NCBI RefSeq assembly: GCF_003865035.1
Contig: NZ_BHVZ01000014.1
Coordinates: 124,001 to 188,000 of the forward strand
Origin: Anaerotignum faecicola
GTDB taxonomy: Bacteria > Bacillota > Clostridia > Lachnospirales > Anaerotignaceae
Length of the DNA: 64,000 nt
Direction: 5' to 3'
Position numbers and translations under genes: made by a program. Shown here piece after piece: positions 1-9,082 of the stretch. Every line of letters begins with the position of its first letter. Position 1 is the first letter of the stretch. The notes under the pieces were generated by a model. The model ran no database searches, was not told the DNA's origin, and saw only the letters and a program-made list of their open reading frames with translations.

Positions 1-2
1 AT

Positions 3-647
3 CCGGAGCACAGGGTTCGCTTTGCCACAGAGGCGGCGGAAATCCTTGCAAAGCTGGACAGTGAGATTGAGCGTAATGTTTACCTTGGAGAGGTAAGCAG
101 GGTGACAGGCGTGGAGGAGGAGGCCATCCGCAGTGAAATTCGGAAGCTGGTGCAAAAAGAGGATGCGGCTTACCAAAGGGAGGCCGAAAAGCGGCAGCAG
201 AATCTGAAGAATTACACGCCGGAGGGCAGAAGAAAGGATAAAGGGCTTCTGGAAGCCCAGAGAAGCTTGTTATATTATGCCGCCCAGCATCAGGGCATCT
301 ATGATACGCTCAAAGAGATTCTGGAAGAGGATGATTTTACAGAAGGAATTTATTGGCGCACCTTCGGCGATATCGGGGATTTGTGGCAGAATGCAGGCCA
401 TGTGTTCCCTGCCGATTTGGTCAGCCGCTTTGAGGATGCAAAGGAACAGAAGCAGGTGACAGAGATTTTTGCCGTACAGCTGCCGACAGAAAACGGGGCA
501 GATATGGAAAAAGCCATCAATGAACAGGTAAAACGGCTGAAACGGACGAAAATCGACCATTTGACGGCAAACGCCGCAACCGTTGAGGAGATACAACGGC
601 TGGTGGATGCCAAGAGAAAACTGGATTCCCTGTATATTACCATTTGA
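3..647 (+). CDS. dnaG: DNA primase DnaG, C-terminal part (5' end outside window)
   Basis: This is the last 214 codons of a reading frame that is already open at base 3 and stops at 645-647. The visible part is rich in charged helices and includes IERNVYL followed by a run ending in IRSEIRKL. This fits the linker and C-terminal helicase-binding domain of bacterial primase, which contacts DnaB. The zinc-finger and TOPRIM parts would lie to the left of the window. The call rests partly on context: rpoD follows 38 bases later, the classic macromolecular-synthesis order. The C-terminal domain of DnaG is poorly conserved, so the identification depends on both sequence style and position. Confidence 0.85.
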   Translation, partial: PEHRVRFATEAAEILAKLDSEIERNVYLGEVSRVTGVEEEAIRSEIRKLVQKEDAAYQREAEKRQQNLKNYTPEGRRKDKGLLEAQRSLLYYAAQHQGIYDTLKEILEEDDFTEGIYWRTFGDIGDLWQNAGHVFPADLVSRFEDAKEQKQVTEIFAVQLPTENGADMEKAINEQVKRLKRTKIDHLTANAATVEEIQRLVDAKRKLDSLYITI

Positions 648-685
648 TATGGTTAGACTATAGGAACAGAGAGAAAGGAAGGATC

Positions 686-1771
686 ATGTTGAAATCCGTC
701 GAAGAAACAACATTATTGACCAAGCTGGAGGAACTGGTGCAGCTGGCCAAAAAGAAAAAGAATGTACTGGAATATAAGGAGATCATGGATCATCTGGCGG
801 ATTTGGATCTGGACCCCGACCGCATTGACAGAATCTATGAGTATCTGGAAAGTCAGAATATTGATATTCTGGGGAATATCGAAGCGGAGGAGGAGGTTGA
901 GAAGGAGCTTGACCTGACTCTCCCCGAAGGCATCAATATTGATGACCCCGTCAGAATGTACCTCAAGGAAATCGGTAAGGTGCCCCTTCTGACGGCAGAA
1001 GAAGAAATCGAACTGGCGCAGAAGATGGAGGAGGGCGGCCCTGAGGGCGAAGCTGCCAAGAAGAAACTGGCAGAGGCCAACCTGCGTCTGGTTGTCAGCA
1101 TTGCAAAAAGATACGTTGGGCGAGGGATGCTCTTTCTTGACCTGATTCAGGAGGGCAATCTGGGGCTGATTAAGGCAGTTGAAAAATTCGACTTCCATAA
1201 GGGCTTTAAATTCTCCACATATGCGACATGGTGGATTCGTCAGGCAATCACAAGAGCGATTGCAGATCAGGCAAGAACGATTCGTATCCCCGTACACATG
1301 GTGGAAACCATCAATAAGCTGATTCGTATTTCCAGACAGCTTTTGCAGGAACTGGGCAGAGAACCGACCGCAGAGGAACTGGCTGTGGAAATGCAGATGC
1401 CGGAGGAGAAGGTGCGTGAAATTATGAAAATCGCACAGGAGCCGGTTTCTCTGGAAACGCCTATCGGTGAGGAGGAGGACAGCCATCTGGGTGACTTTAT
1501 CCCCGATGACGATATCCCCGCACCTGCGGAAGCCGCAGCGTTTACGCTTTTGAAGGAACAGCTGATGGAGGTTCTGGATACGCTGACGGAAAGAGAAGAA
1601 AAGGTGCTGCGTCTGCGTTTTGGTCTAGATGACGGCAGAGCAAGAACACTGGAGGAGGTTGGTAAGGAATTCAATGTTACCAGAGAACGTATCCGCCAGA
1701 TTGAAGCAAAGGCTCTGCGTAAGCTGCGCCACCCCAGCAGAAGCAAAAAGCTGAAGGATTATCTTGAATAA
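686..1771 (+). CDS. rpoD: RNA polymerase primary sigma factor RpoD (sigma A)
   Basis: This is a 361-residue housekeeping sigma factor that directs RNA polymerase to -35/-10 promoters. A short region 1.1-like N-terminus is followed by region 1.2 ([17 protein letters not shown]). Next comes region 2 with the -10 reading and melting segment ([20 protein letters not shown]), then region 3, and region 4 with the -35 helix-turn-helix ([21 protein letters not shown]). The start is placed at ATG 686 because GAAAGGAAGG sits just upstream. An in-frame TTG at 644 overlapping the dnaG stop has no such site. It follows dnaG closely and is probably cotranscribed. The window's many TTGACA-17-TATAAT promoters are its expected targets. 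Confidence 0.98.
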   Translation: MLKSVEETTLLTKLEELVQLAKKKKNVLEYKEIMDHLADLDLDPDRIDRIYEYLESQNIDILGNIEAEEEVEKELDLTLPEGINIDDPVRMYLKEIGKVPLLTAEEEIELAQKMEEGGPEGEAAKKKLAEANLRLVVSIAKRYVGRGMLFLDLIQEGNLGLIKAVEKFDFHKGFKFSTYATWWIRQAITRAIADQARTIRIPVHMVETINKLIRISRQLLQELGREPTAEELAVEMQMPEEKVREIMKIAQEPVSLETPIGEEEDSHLGDFIPDDDIPAPAEAAAFTLLKEQLMEVLDTLTEREEKVLRLRFGLDDGRARTLEEVGKEFNVTRERIRQIEAKALRKLRHPSRSKKLKDYLE

Positions 1772-1788
1772 GAGAATTGGAACAAAAG

Positions 1789-1828
1789 AGGGCGAAACAA
1801 ATAGAGATATTTGCTGCGCCCTTTTTTT
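1789..1828 (+). terminator. Intrinsic terminator after rpoD
   Basis: AGGGCG (1789-1794) pairs with CGCCCT (1817-1822). An inner CAAATA/TATTTG stem extends the hairpin, and a run of six T follows. It separates the dnaG-rpoD unit from trmK. Confidence 0.8.
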
Positions 1829-1848
1829 GAAAATAAGGAGTCGAGGCT

Positions 1849-2535
1849 ATGGAGTTATCAAAACGATTGGAGATGGTCGCAGGTCTGGTGACGCAGGAGC
1901 GGATTGCGGATATCGGCACAGACCATGGCTATGTCCCTATTTATTTATACAAGCAGGGCAGAATCAAAAAGGCATACGCCTGCGATGTACGCAAGGGGCC
2001 TTTGGAAAAATGCAGAAAAAATATTGCGCTTTACGGTGCGGAGGATGTCATTGAAACGCGCCTTGGCAGCGGCTTAACCCCTCTGCGCCCCGGTGAAGCG
2101 GAAACGGCAATTATGGCAGGGATGGGCGGCATGCTGATTGTACATATTTTGCAGGACAGCCCGGAGGTGGCGGATAGCCTCAAGGAGCTGGTGCTTTCGC
2201 CGCAGCGCGATTTCGGTGCGGTTCGAAAATATTTACATCAAATCGGATTTGCCATCCGAGAGGAGCATACACTGAAAGAGGAGAATAAACCGTATGTGCT
2301 GATGCGGTGCGAAAGGGCAGAGGAGCATTACGACAGGGAGATTGAGTATCTTTACGGCAAAAGGCTGTTGGAGAAGAAAGACCCTATTTTAAAAGAGGTG
2401 CTTCTGCACGAAGAAGGAAAATACAGCCGTTTGCTTGAAAATCTTAAGAAGAACCCGACGGAAAACGCACAAAAGCGTCTGCCGGAGGTGGAGAAGAAGC
2501 TGGCTTTGATGAGGGAGGCGTTGGAATGTCTGTAA
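1849..2535 (+). CDS. trmK: tRNA (adenine(22)-N1)-methyltransferase TrmK
   Basis: This 228-residue Rossmann-fold S-adenosylmethionine methyltransferase should make m1A22 in tRNA. The SAM-binding motif I is at residues 21-28 (DIGTDHGY), followed by acidic motif II (ACDVRKGPLEKC) and a glycine/methionine loop (AIMAGMGGML) typical of the TrmK/YqfN family. An AAGGAG site precedes ATG 1849. The last 10 bases overlap the NIF3-family gene, the same pair as yqfN-yqfO in Bacillus, so the two are translationally coupled. Length matches the family. Confidence 0.93.
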   Translation: MELSKRLEMVAGLVTQERIADIGTDHGYVPIYLYKQGRIKKAYACDVRKGPLEKCRKNIALYGAEDVIETRLGSGLTPLRPGEAETAIMAGMGGMLIVHILQDSPEVADSLKELVLSPQRDFGAVRKYLHQIGFAIREEHTLKEENKPYVLMRCERAEEHYDREIEYLYGKRLLEKKDPILKEVLLHEEGKYSRLLENLKKNPTENAQKRLPEVEKKLALMREALECL

Positions 2536-3659
2536 AAGCTGTAAGGGTAAAGGATATCATGGGTGTGATGGAGGAAATCGCACCGAAAAAGCTGGCGGAG
2601 AACTGGGATAAGCCGGGGCTTGCCATCGGTGATCCGGAGCGAGAGGTGAAAAAAATTCTGGTGGCACTGGATGTGATTGATCCTGTTGTGGAGGAAGCAA
2701 AGCGCATTGGTGCGGATATGATTGTGACGCATCACCCGATGCTGCTGTTCCGCAAAATCGAGAGCATTACGGCGGATACCCTTCTGGGGAAACGCATTTT
2801 TAATCTGATTCAGAATAACATTGCCGCTTTCTCCGCGCATACGAATCTGGATGTTGCCGCAGGCGGTACAAATGATGTGCTGGCGGAGCTGGCAGGCTTG
2901 AAGAATATTGAGATTCTGGAGGAAACATGGGCGGAGAGCCTGAAAAAAATCGTGGTTTATGTTCCTGCGGGGTATGAACAGGCGGTGCGTGATGCCATGT
3001 GCGGCGCAGGGGCAGGGCATATCGGTGCCTATTCCCATTGCACCTTTGGCGCGGCAGGGAAGGGAACCTTTCTTCCTTTGGAGGGGACAAATCCCTTCTT
3101 TGGTGAGCAGGGCAGACTGGAAACGGCGGATGAAATCCGTCTGGAAACGATTGTTCCTGCTGAGAAGGTACACGCCGTTGTGCAGGCAATGCTTGCGGCA
3201 CACCCCTATGAGGAAGCGGCGTATGACATTTATCCTGTGGAACAGACAGGGAAAAAGGAGGGCATTGGGCGCATTGGAGAGCTGCCGCAGGCAATCCCCT
3301 TCAGGGATTTTGCAAAGCAGTTGAAGGAAAGGCTTGGTCTGGATGCCATTCGTCTGGTCGGGGACGGGGAAAACCCTGTCAAGCGCGTCGGTCTTTGCAC
3401 AGGCACAGGGGTGGAATTTGTTTCTCTGGCGGCGGCGAAGGGCTGTGATGCCTATCTGACGGCGGATATCAAATATCATGAAGCGCAGAAGGCGGTCGAG
3501 CTGGGCATTGCCGTTGCGGATGTGACGCATTACGCGAGCGAGGTGCTGATTGTGCCTGTTCTGCAGGAAAAATTGCAGGCGGCGGCAAAGGAAAACGGTT
3601 GGAATATCGAGGTTGTCTGCTCCGCGGTGGATGGGCAGACCTTCTGGACGATAGAGTAA
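2526..3659 (+). CDS. NIF3-like dinuclear metal protein (YqfO family)
   Basis: This 377-residue member of the NIF3/DUF34 family is expected to bind two metal ions and to form a toroidal hexamer. Metal ligands are visible at residues 69-70 (VTHHPM), in SAHTNLD around residue 105, and in the C-terminal HYASEV segment. The protein is about 120 residues longer than minimal NIF3. The extra central part matches the PII/CutA-like insertion of the YqfO type. The gene starts inside the end of trmK. Proposed roles for the family (GTP cyclohydrolase-like activity, metal chaperone) are unsettled, so no reaction is asserted. Confidence 0.9.
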   Translation: MSVKAVRVKDIMGVMEEIAPKKLAENWDKPGLAIGDPEREVKKILVALDVIDPVVEEAKRIGADMIVTHHPMLLFRKIESITADTLLGKRIFNLIQNNIAAFSAHTNLDVAAGGTNDVLAELAGLKNIEILEETWAESLKKIVVYVPAGYEQAVRDAMCGAGAGHIGAYSHCTFGAAGKGTFLPLEGTNPFFGEQGRLETADEIRLETIVPAEKVHAVVQAMLAAHPYEEAAYDIYPVEQTGKKEGIGRIGELPQAIPFRDFAKQLKERLGLDAIRLVGDGENPVKRVGLCTGTGVEFVSLAAAKGCDAYLTADIKYHEAQKAVELGIAVADVTHYASEVLIVPVLQEKLQAAAKENGWNIEVVCSAVDGQTFWTIE

Positions 3660-3672
3660 GGAGGGAAGACAA

Positions 3673-5334
3673 GTGGAAACAAGAAAAGTAAATGTAATGG
3701 GAAAGGAAGTGCAGATTCCCAAGGACATGACCTTCGGGGAGCTGGCAAAGGAATTTGAGGGCGAGGTTTTCGGCAAAATTCTGGTGGCAAAGCAGGGGAA
3801 TTCCCTGCGCGAATTGATTTGCCCCATCCGCACCGATGAGGATATTACCTTTTTGGATTTTCGGGATAAGGAGGGTGTGCGCGTTTATGAAAGAGGGATT
3901 TCCCTGCTGCTGGTGAAGGCGGTGCGCGATGTGCTGGGGACAGCGACAGGCGTGGAAATCGAACATTCCCTGCGGGGCAATCTTTATTGCGAGCTGCGCA
4001 GCCCACAGCAGGTGCCGGATGCAGATCTGCTTGCCAAGATTGAGGCACGCATGAAGGAATATGTTGCGGCGGATACGCCTATTGTGAAGCATGTCTGCCC
4101 CAGAGAGGTTGCCATTTCCATCGTGAAGGAGCAGGGCTTGCAGGATAAGGTGGAGCTGTTCCGCTATCGCACGGCTTCCAATATCAACCTTTATGAACTG
4201 GATGGCTTCTATGATTATTTCTTCGGGTATATGCCGGATTCCGTCGGCGCATTGGAATGGTTTACGCTGATGCCCTTTGAAACAGGCTTTCTGGTGCGCT
4301 TCCCCGATCCTGCAAAGACAGGGGAGCTTCTGCCGGAGGAGCAGCCCAGAAAAATCAGCAAGGTATTTCTGGAGCAGATGCACTGGTGCCAGCTGATGCA
4401 GGTGCGCAACGTGGCAGAGCTGAACCGCACGATTGTCGAGGGGAAATTCGGTGACCTGATTCGCGTGAATGAGGCATTGCATGAAAAGAAAATTGCGGAA
4501 ATCGCAGATCAGATTCATCAGCGGATGGACAAAGTGCGTGTGGTGCTGATTGCGGGGCCTTCCTCCTCCGGCAAGACCTCCTTCGCAAACAGATTATGTA
4601 TTCAGCTGCGCGCGCTGGGGGTGAAGCCGCACAAGGTTTCTCTGGATGATTATTTTCTCAATCGGGAGGACACCCCTCTGGATGAGCACGGCAAGAAAAA
4701 CTTCGAGCGCATGGAGGCGTTGGATTTGAAGCGGCTCAATCAGGACTTGAAGCAGATTATCGCGGGGGAAGAAGTAGAGCTGCCCTATTACAACTTCCTG
4801 ACGGGCAAGCGTGAGCACAGCGGTGAATTTGTGCAGCTTGGCGAGGGCGAAATTCTGGTAATGGAGGGCATCCATGGCTTAAATGACCGCCTGACCCCCG
4901 AAATTCCGGCGGAATACAAATTCAAAATCTTCATCAGTGCCATTACGCAGCTGAATGTAGACGACCACAACCGCATTTCTACCTCCGACAGCAGGCTTAT
5001 CCGCCGCATTGTGCGCGATTTCCAGTTCCGCGGCAGAAGCGCCAGAACGACCATAGAATCCTGGGGAGAGGTGCGTCAGGGCGAGGAGGATAATATTTTC
5101 CCGTTTCAGGAGAATGCGGATGCGGTGTTCAATTCCGCAACGCTATATGAGCTTTGTGTGCTGAAGCAATACGCAGAGCCACAGCTATTCGCGATTGAAA
5201 AAAACATGCCGGAATACCCCACGGCAAAGCGTTTGATTAAATTCCTGAGCTATTTCCTTGCCGCGCCGGGGCTGGAAATTCCGAATAATTCCTTGATTAA
5301 GGAATTTGTCGGCGGGAGCTGCTTTAAGGTTTGA
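3673..5334 (+). CDS. Nucleoside (uridine) kinase with TGS and ThrRS-like domains
   Basis: This 553-residue three-part protein has an N-terminal TGS domain (about residues 1-65, a ubiquitin-like fold shared with threonyl-tRNA synthetase). A segment resembling the synthetase second additional domain follows (about 70-230). The C-terminal half is a P-loop kinase of the uridine kinase/phosphoribulokinase type, with Walker A GPSSSGKT at residues 295-302 and the kinase lid and substrate motif SLDDYFLNR shortly after. It would phosphorylate nucleosides using NTPs. GTG is the start, with GGAGGGAAG upstream. The fusion is known in Clostridia. What the tRNA-synthetase-like half does is unclear. The rnpB promoter overlaps the stop codon. 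Confidence 0.88.
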   Translation: METRKVNVMGKEVQIPKDMTFGELAKEFEGEVFGKILVAKQGNSLRELICPIRTDEDITFLDFRDKEGVRVYERGISLLLVKAVRDVLGTATGVEIEHSLRGNLYCELRSPQQVPDADLLAKIEARMKEYVAADTPIVKHVCPREVAISIVKEQGLQDKVELFRYRTASNINLYELDGFYDYFFGYMPDSVGALEWFTLMPFETGFLVRFPDPAKTGELLPEEQPRKISKVFLEQMHWCQLMQVRNVAELNRTIVEGKFGDLIRVNEALHEKKIAEIADQIHQRMDKVRVVLIAGPSSSGKTSFANRLCIQLRALGVKPHKVSLDDYFLNREDTPLDEHGKKNFERMEALDLKRLNQDLKQIIAGEEVELPYYNFLTGKREHSGEFVQLGEGEILVMEGIHGLNDRLTPEIPAEYKFKIFISAITQLNVDDHNRISTSDSRLIRRIVRDFQFRGRSARTTIESWGEVRQGEEDNIFPFQENADAVFNSATLYELCVLKQYAEPQLFAIEKNMPEYPTAKRLIKFLSYFLAAPGLEIPNNSLIKEFVGGSCFKV

Positions 5335-5359
5335 CAAGGGGACGAAATTCATTTATAAT
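5331..5359 (+). promoter_or_regulatory. Sigma A promoter of rnpB
   Basis: TTGACA (5331-5336) and TATAAT (5354-5359) match consensus perfectly with 17 bases between them. The -35 box overlaps the stop codon of the upstream kinase gene. Transcription should begin near 5366, a few bases before the P1 helix of the RNA. Confidence 0.9.
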
Positions 5360-5370
5360 AATTTGGATTA

Positions 5371-5705
5371 TGTGAGTAGGTTGGACAGTCGCGCTCGTAG
5401 GAGTGAGGAAAGTCCGGGCTTCGCAGAGCAGGGTGCCGGCTAACGGCCGGTGGAGGCGACTCCAAGGATAGTGCAACAGAAATAGACCGCCGAATTCGTT
5501 TCGGTAAGGATGGAAAGGTGGGGTAAGAGCCCACCGCTGCGGCGGTAACGTCGCGGGCCCCTGTAAACCCCACCCGAAGCAAGACAAACAGAGACCATGG
5601 GGCTGCTCGTTCCGTCTCGAAAAAGTCGCACGATGCCGTTGGCAACAACGGACCAAGATAGATGGCTGTCTGAAAAACAGAACCCGGCTTACAGGCCTGC
5701 TCGCG
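5371..5705 (+). ncRNA. rnpB: RNase P RNA (catalytic RNA subunit)
   Basis: This is the ribozyme that removes 5' leaders from pre-tRNA. The universal core elements are present: GAGGAAAGTCCGGGCT (from about 5403), GTGCAACAGAAATAGACCGCC (5471-5491 region, P10/11) and the 3' core ACAGAACCCGGCTTACAG. The ends are set by helix P1, where bases 5371-5380 pair with 5696-5705. Length (about 335) and core spacing fit the ancestral class A form found in Clostridia. A consensus promoter lies directly upstream. The GC-rich run and several stable helices explain why no credible protein frame exists here. Confidence 0.96.
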
Positions 5706-5776
5706 TTTTCAAATCTTTCGGCGTGATTTTTGCCCGATAGAAAAAACTTTTTCTACCCTATAATTAACCACTAAAA

Positions 5777-5806
5777 AAAGTCCTCTTTCGAGGACTTTCT
5801 TTTTTT
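5777..5806. terminator. Bidirectional intrinsic terminator between rnpB and the tail-like gene
   Basis: AAAGTCCTC (5777-5785) pairs with GAGGACTTT (5790-5798) over a four-base loop. It is flanked by an A-run on the left and a T-run on the right, so it can stop rnpB transcripts on plus and the convergent gene on minus. Confidence 0.85.
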
Positions 5807-5813
5807 GCTTTTT

Positions 5814-6299
5814 TTACACAAACTCCACAACCCAGAAGCCGATTTTCACAGTATCCACATCACAGCCGGTATGCTTAACGGTAATGGCATTGCTGCTCAG
5901 CGTATAGGAAAAATTCAAGAGGGAATCGAAATTATTATTCAATCGTTCTGTGATAATGAATGTTTTTTCGAGATTTACTGTCTGAATTGTTACCGTGCCG
6001 CCGTAGGAAGGGCTTTTCGGTGCGGTATACACCACATACTGAATCGAGCGAATCACCGAGCCGCCGTTTTGCAGCAGGGAAGAAATGCTCTGCCCATCGG
6101 GGGGCGTGCCAAGCTTTTTATTGATAGCGGCGAGGGTTTCCTCTGCTGTGGCAATGCTTGCTTGAATCGCCGCCACCTTTTGCTCCGCCTGTGCCAGCTG
6201 TGCATCAATGGCGTCCATGTTTTCATTGAAATCCTGAATGTCATAATAATCTTCGTTATCGGGCTTGATAAAATCATAATTTTCTGTAAAAGTGCTCAT
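5814..6299 (-). CDS. Phage tail-fibre-like coiled-coil protein, orphan
   Basis: This 161-residue protein begins with STFTENYDFIKPDNED and a segment predicting one NxNMDxID repeat (FNENMDAID). That opening is common in tail-fibre and receptor-binding proteins of Firmicute phages and phage-like particles. Residues 30-65 form an alanine/glutamine-rich coiled coil, and the remainder looks like a small beta domain. ATG 6299 is chosen because GGAGGTGA lies at the right distance; an upstream in-frame start has no such site. No other phage gene is near, so it is either a remnant or a domesticated single gene. The function is not established. Confidence 0.7.
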   Translation of the reverse strand: MSTFTENYDFIKPDNEDYYDIQDFNENMDAIDAQLAQAEQKVAAIQASIATAEETLAAINKKLGTPPDGQSISSLLQNGGSVIRSIQYVVYTAPKSPSYGGTVTIQTVNLEKTFIITERLNNNFDSLLNFSYTLSSNAITVKHTGCDVDTVKIGFWVVEFV

Positions 6300-6340
6300 T
6301 TGCGTCACCTCCTTTCTGCCCTCATGATAAAGCCCCCTTA

Positions 6341-6379
6341 GTCTCATGGGGTCTCATGTTGTAATATTGCTGCAATATT
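6341..6379. repeat. Direct repeat and dyad upstream of the tail-like gene
   Basis: GTCTCATG occurs twice separated by GG (6341-6358). A 17-base dyad, AATATTG-CTG-CAATATT, follows at 6363-6379. Both lie between the minus-strand gene and the plus-strand promoter at 6409. They could be operator sites, but nothing in the sequence names a regulator. Confidence 0.4.
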
Positions 6380-6408
6380 TCAGTTTTGTTACAAAACGCC
6401 CAAACCCC

Positions 6409-6437
6409 TTGCCAATTTCCGATTCTATTGATATGAT
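6409..6437 (+). promoter_or_regulatory. Promoter of the secreted stalk-domain protein
   Basis: TTGCCA (6409-6414), 17 bases, then TATGAT (6432-6437). A start near 6444 gives an untranslated leader of about 200 bases. Most of that leader is purine-rich (GGAA, GGCGG runs, 6460-6575) before the strong AAAAGGAGG site. Confidence 0.7.
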
Positions 6438-6644
6438 AGCTATGCAAAGTAAAACTGACGCAGGAATGGAAACCAAACCGGAACGGAAGAAACGGAAGCC
6501 GAATCCTTGAATGGGTGTGGAGGAAGCGGAAGGGCCGGAAGGGAAGGGGCGGCGGAAAGGATGGCGGCGGAATGAACTGCATTTCGTTGTATAATTATGA
6601 AACGAAGCGAACATTTAAAATTAAAAAAAGGAGGAATGAGACCA

Positions 6645-8999
6645 ATGAAGAAACTTATCTCTATGGTCATGGCTGCAGCTATGGTAGTATCTCTGGTGCC
6701 CGCAACAGCATTTGCTGACACAGGTTCTGCTAAAGCAGTAGCTAAAGTTATCGATGCAGCTGATGTATCCAAAGATGCAACAGCAGAAACTGCAATGGAT
6801 AGCGAAACAACAGAACTGCAGCTGAAGGTTGACGGCGACGGTCAGTATGCAGGCACAACTGGCAATGCAAAACATGAACTGACATTCACACTGGATGGTG
6901 CTGAATTCAAGACAGTTACAGCAGAAGCAATCGCAGCAAATGTTACAGTTAAAAAAGGCGCTTCTACTGTAACAACCATTACTAAAGATAACATCTCTGA
7001 AGTTGAAAAAGACGGCTTCAAACTGACAATCGAAGCAAGACTGACAGATGAAACTGTTATCGCTGTAAACCTGCACAACAACATCAAGCTGAAAAGCACA
7101 TCCGTTGGCAAAAAGGCTACAATCGCTGTTGACGGTGCTATGGTAACAACAGATGATCTGACATTCGCAGAAGTTAAAGATACAGGTATCAAAGCTTCCG
7201 TGAAGAAAGTAGCAGACATCACAGAAGAAGGTATCTCTGCACTGGAAAAAGACCTGAAAATCGAAGCTAACGTTGGCAAATTCAAAAAGGGTCAGGTATT
7301 CACACTGAAACTGTCCAGCGGTTTTGAATTCAACAAGCTGAACAATGGCACAGATTACGTAGTGGTTGATGCAGATGATTACACTCCCGCAACTAACACT
7401 AACGGCACATACGCTAAGGGTGAAAAAGAAGTTACTATCAAAGTAACAGCTGACGACAACACAACAGATACAATTACAATCAAAGCAGCTGATTTGGTAA
7501 TCTCTGCTGAATCCGCTAAGGTTGGCGCAGAATGCAAACTGACAGTTAAGGCTGTTAAAAACGGTTCTGCTGGTTTCTCTGATACAGCAGATGCAATCGT
7601 TGTAGCTAAGGTTGTTGCAGATGCAATCACAGTATCCGTTGATGAAGACGAAGATCTGCCCGTAATCTACAGCGGCGTTAACGTTAAAAACGAAGGTATC
7701 ACAGATGATTCCGATCACGAAGCTCTGGAAGTTACTCTGGAAGAACCCACAGCAGGCACACTGGATGCGAAAAAAGAACTGACAATGGAACTGCCTGATG
7801 GTGTTTACGTAACAAACGTTAAGTTTGGTGACGTAGATTTCATCGAGGGCAAAGATAAAACTGTAGCAGAAACAGTATTCAAGGCTGCTTACAAGAAGGG
7901 TGACTACGAAACATTCGATTTCGCTAGAAGAACTCTGAAAGCAACAGATGAAAACACTGATAAAGACGGCGGCAAACTGGAATTCACACTGACACTGGTT
8001 GCTGAACCCGGCTTCACAGGCGACGTTACTCTGAAAGTAGACGGCGCTGGCATGGATAAGGCTCAGGAAGTAAAGATTGCTAAGTTTGTATCCCCTTACA
8101 CAGTAGAAGCTTCTCAGAATGACCTGATCATCGACTACAGAAACACAAAGGTTCCTACCAACATCGTTGTGAAGGAAGCTGAAGATGGTCTGTGGAAGAA
8201 GGGCTCCGAATTCAAATTCAGCCTTGACAGAAATATCGACACTGAAGATGATGCTACTTACACAGTAGACGACAAGTCCGATATGGAAGTTAAGAAGATC
8301 AAAAACGATCTGGGCTTCAGAGTTGACAAAGAATCCGGCGATGCAGCAACAGTAACAATCTCCGACATCTCTCTGTACATGAGCAGAAGCCTGGCAGCAG
8401 GTGCTTACGATCTGCAGCTGGATACAACAGGTTCCGATGAATTCATGGATCAGGCAATTCTGGCTCCCACTGGAGTGAAGGCAGAAGAAGCAAAAGTTAA
8501 ATACCAGTACTACAACAACGATGACAACTTCAAGCACGTTGTTAAAGAAGGTTTCGTAAACATCATCACAGCTGGTAGAGACCAGGATGATGCTTCCTTC
8601 ACAAAGAAGGTAGTAGTTCCCGTTGGCGAAAAATACATCATCGCAGGTGAAGAACAGGTTGCTCTGGATGTACCCGCTTACATCTCCGCTGCAGGCTACA
8701 CAATGCTGCCCGTAAGAGCAGTTGCTACAGCACTGGGTATCAACAACAACAACGTTCTGTGGAACCAGGCTTCCAGAACAGTAACAATCCTGTATGGTCA
8801 GAGAATCATCACTATGGTTGCAGGCCAGAAGGTTGTTACAGTTAACGGTAACACAATCCCCGCATCCGCTACAGTACAGATCAAAGACGGCAGAACATTC
8901 CTGCCTATGAGAGATCTGGCTACAGCTCTGGGCGTAACAGACATCACATGGGATGCAGCTACAAAGACAGCTACAATGAACGGTAACCAGAATAAGTAA
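6645..8999 (+). CDS. Abundant secreted protein with C-terminal stalk (copper amine oxidase N) domain
   Basis: This 784-residue exported protein opens with a clear signal peptide (MKKLISMVMAAAMVVSLVPA, cleavage after TAFA). A long acidic, threonine/valine-rich beta-type body has no recognised enzyme motif. The last 120 residues form a copper-amine-oxidase-N/stalk domain with the paired signatures MLPVRAVATALGI and FLPMRDLATALGV. ATG 6645 follows AAAAGGAGG; an upstream in-frame ATG at 6597 lacks a site. Codon use is extremely narrow (Leu almost only CTG, Arg only AGA, Thr mainly ACA), unlike its neighbours. This points to very high expression, as in S-layer proteins. A surface-layer or adhesin role is inferred only. 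Confidence 0.82.
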   Translation: MKKLISMVMAAAMVVSLVPATAFADTGSAKAVAKVIDAADVSKDATAETAMDSETTELQLKVDGDGQYAGTTGNAKHELTFTLDGAEFKTVTAEAIAANVTVKKGASTVTTITKDNISEVEKDGFKLTIEARLTDETVIAVNLHNNIKLKSTSVGKKATIAVDGAMVTTDDLTFAEVKDTGIKASVKKVADITEEGISALEKDLKIEANVGKFKKGQVFTLKLSSGFEFNKLNNGTDYVVVDADDYTPATNTNGTYAKGEKEVTIKVTADDNTTDTITIKAADLVISAESAKVGAECKLTVKAVKNGSAGFSDTADAIVVAKVVADAITVSVDEDEDLPVIYSGVNVKNEGITDDSDHEALEVTLEEPTAGTLDAKKELTMELPDGVYVTNVKFGDVDFIEGKDKTVAETVFKAAYKKGDYETFDFARRTLKATDENTDKDGGKLEFTLTLVAEPGFTGDVTLKVDGAGMDKAQEVKIAKFVSPYTVEASQNDLIIDYRNTKVPTNIVVKEAEDGLWKKGSEFKFSLDRNIDTEDDATYTVDDKSDMEVKKIKNDLGFRVDKESGDAATVTISDISLYMSRSLAAGAYDLQLDTTGSDEFMDQAILAPTGVKAEEAKVKYQYYNNDDNFKHVVKEGFVNIITAGRDQDDASFTKKVVVPVGEKYIIAGEEQVALDVPAYISAAGYTMLPVRAVATALGINNNNVLWNQASRTVTILYGQRIITMVAGQKVVTVNGNTIPASATVQIKDGRTFLPMRDLATALGVTDITWDAATKTATMNGNQNK

Positions 9000-9039
9000 T
9001 TATTCTTTCCTTCATTCTAACTGAATCAGTAGAATCTCT

Positions 9040-9071
9040 AAGGACACTCCGAAAGGAGTGTCCTTTCTTTT
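9040..9071 (+). terminator. Intrinsic terminator of the stalk-domain gene
   Basis: AAGGACACTCC (9040-9050) pairs perfectly with GGAGTGTCCTT (9055-9065) around a GAAA tetraloop, then TCTTTT. It is an 11-bp strong stop, fitting a highly transcribed gene. Confidence 0.92.
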
Positions 9072-9082
9072 GCATCTTTTTT

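Noticed and set aside
2352..3833. 493-codon minus-strand frame across the NIF3-like gene
   Set aside because: It is a shadow of a confident gene, with skewed residue use and no start signals.
5324..5656. 110-codon minus frame over rnpB
   Set aside because: The stretch is a well-conserved structural RNA, and the frame is a by-product of its GC-rich helices.
6460..6575. GGAA microsatellite or short repeat array
   Set aside because: The purine runs are irregular in length and spacing, so this is a composition bias of the leader rather than a tandem repeat.
6621..8537. 638-codon open frame on minus opposite the secreted stalk-domain gene
   Set aside because: The antisense frame is open only because the plus-strand gene uses few codons (CTG, GCA, ACA), which give no antisense stops. 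It is Cys/Phe-rich with no ribosome site or family.
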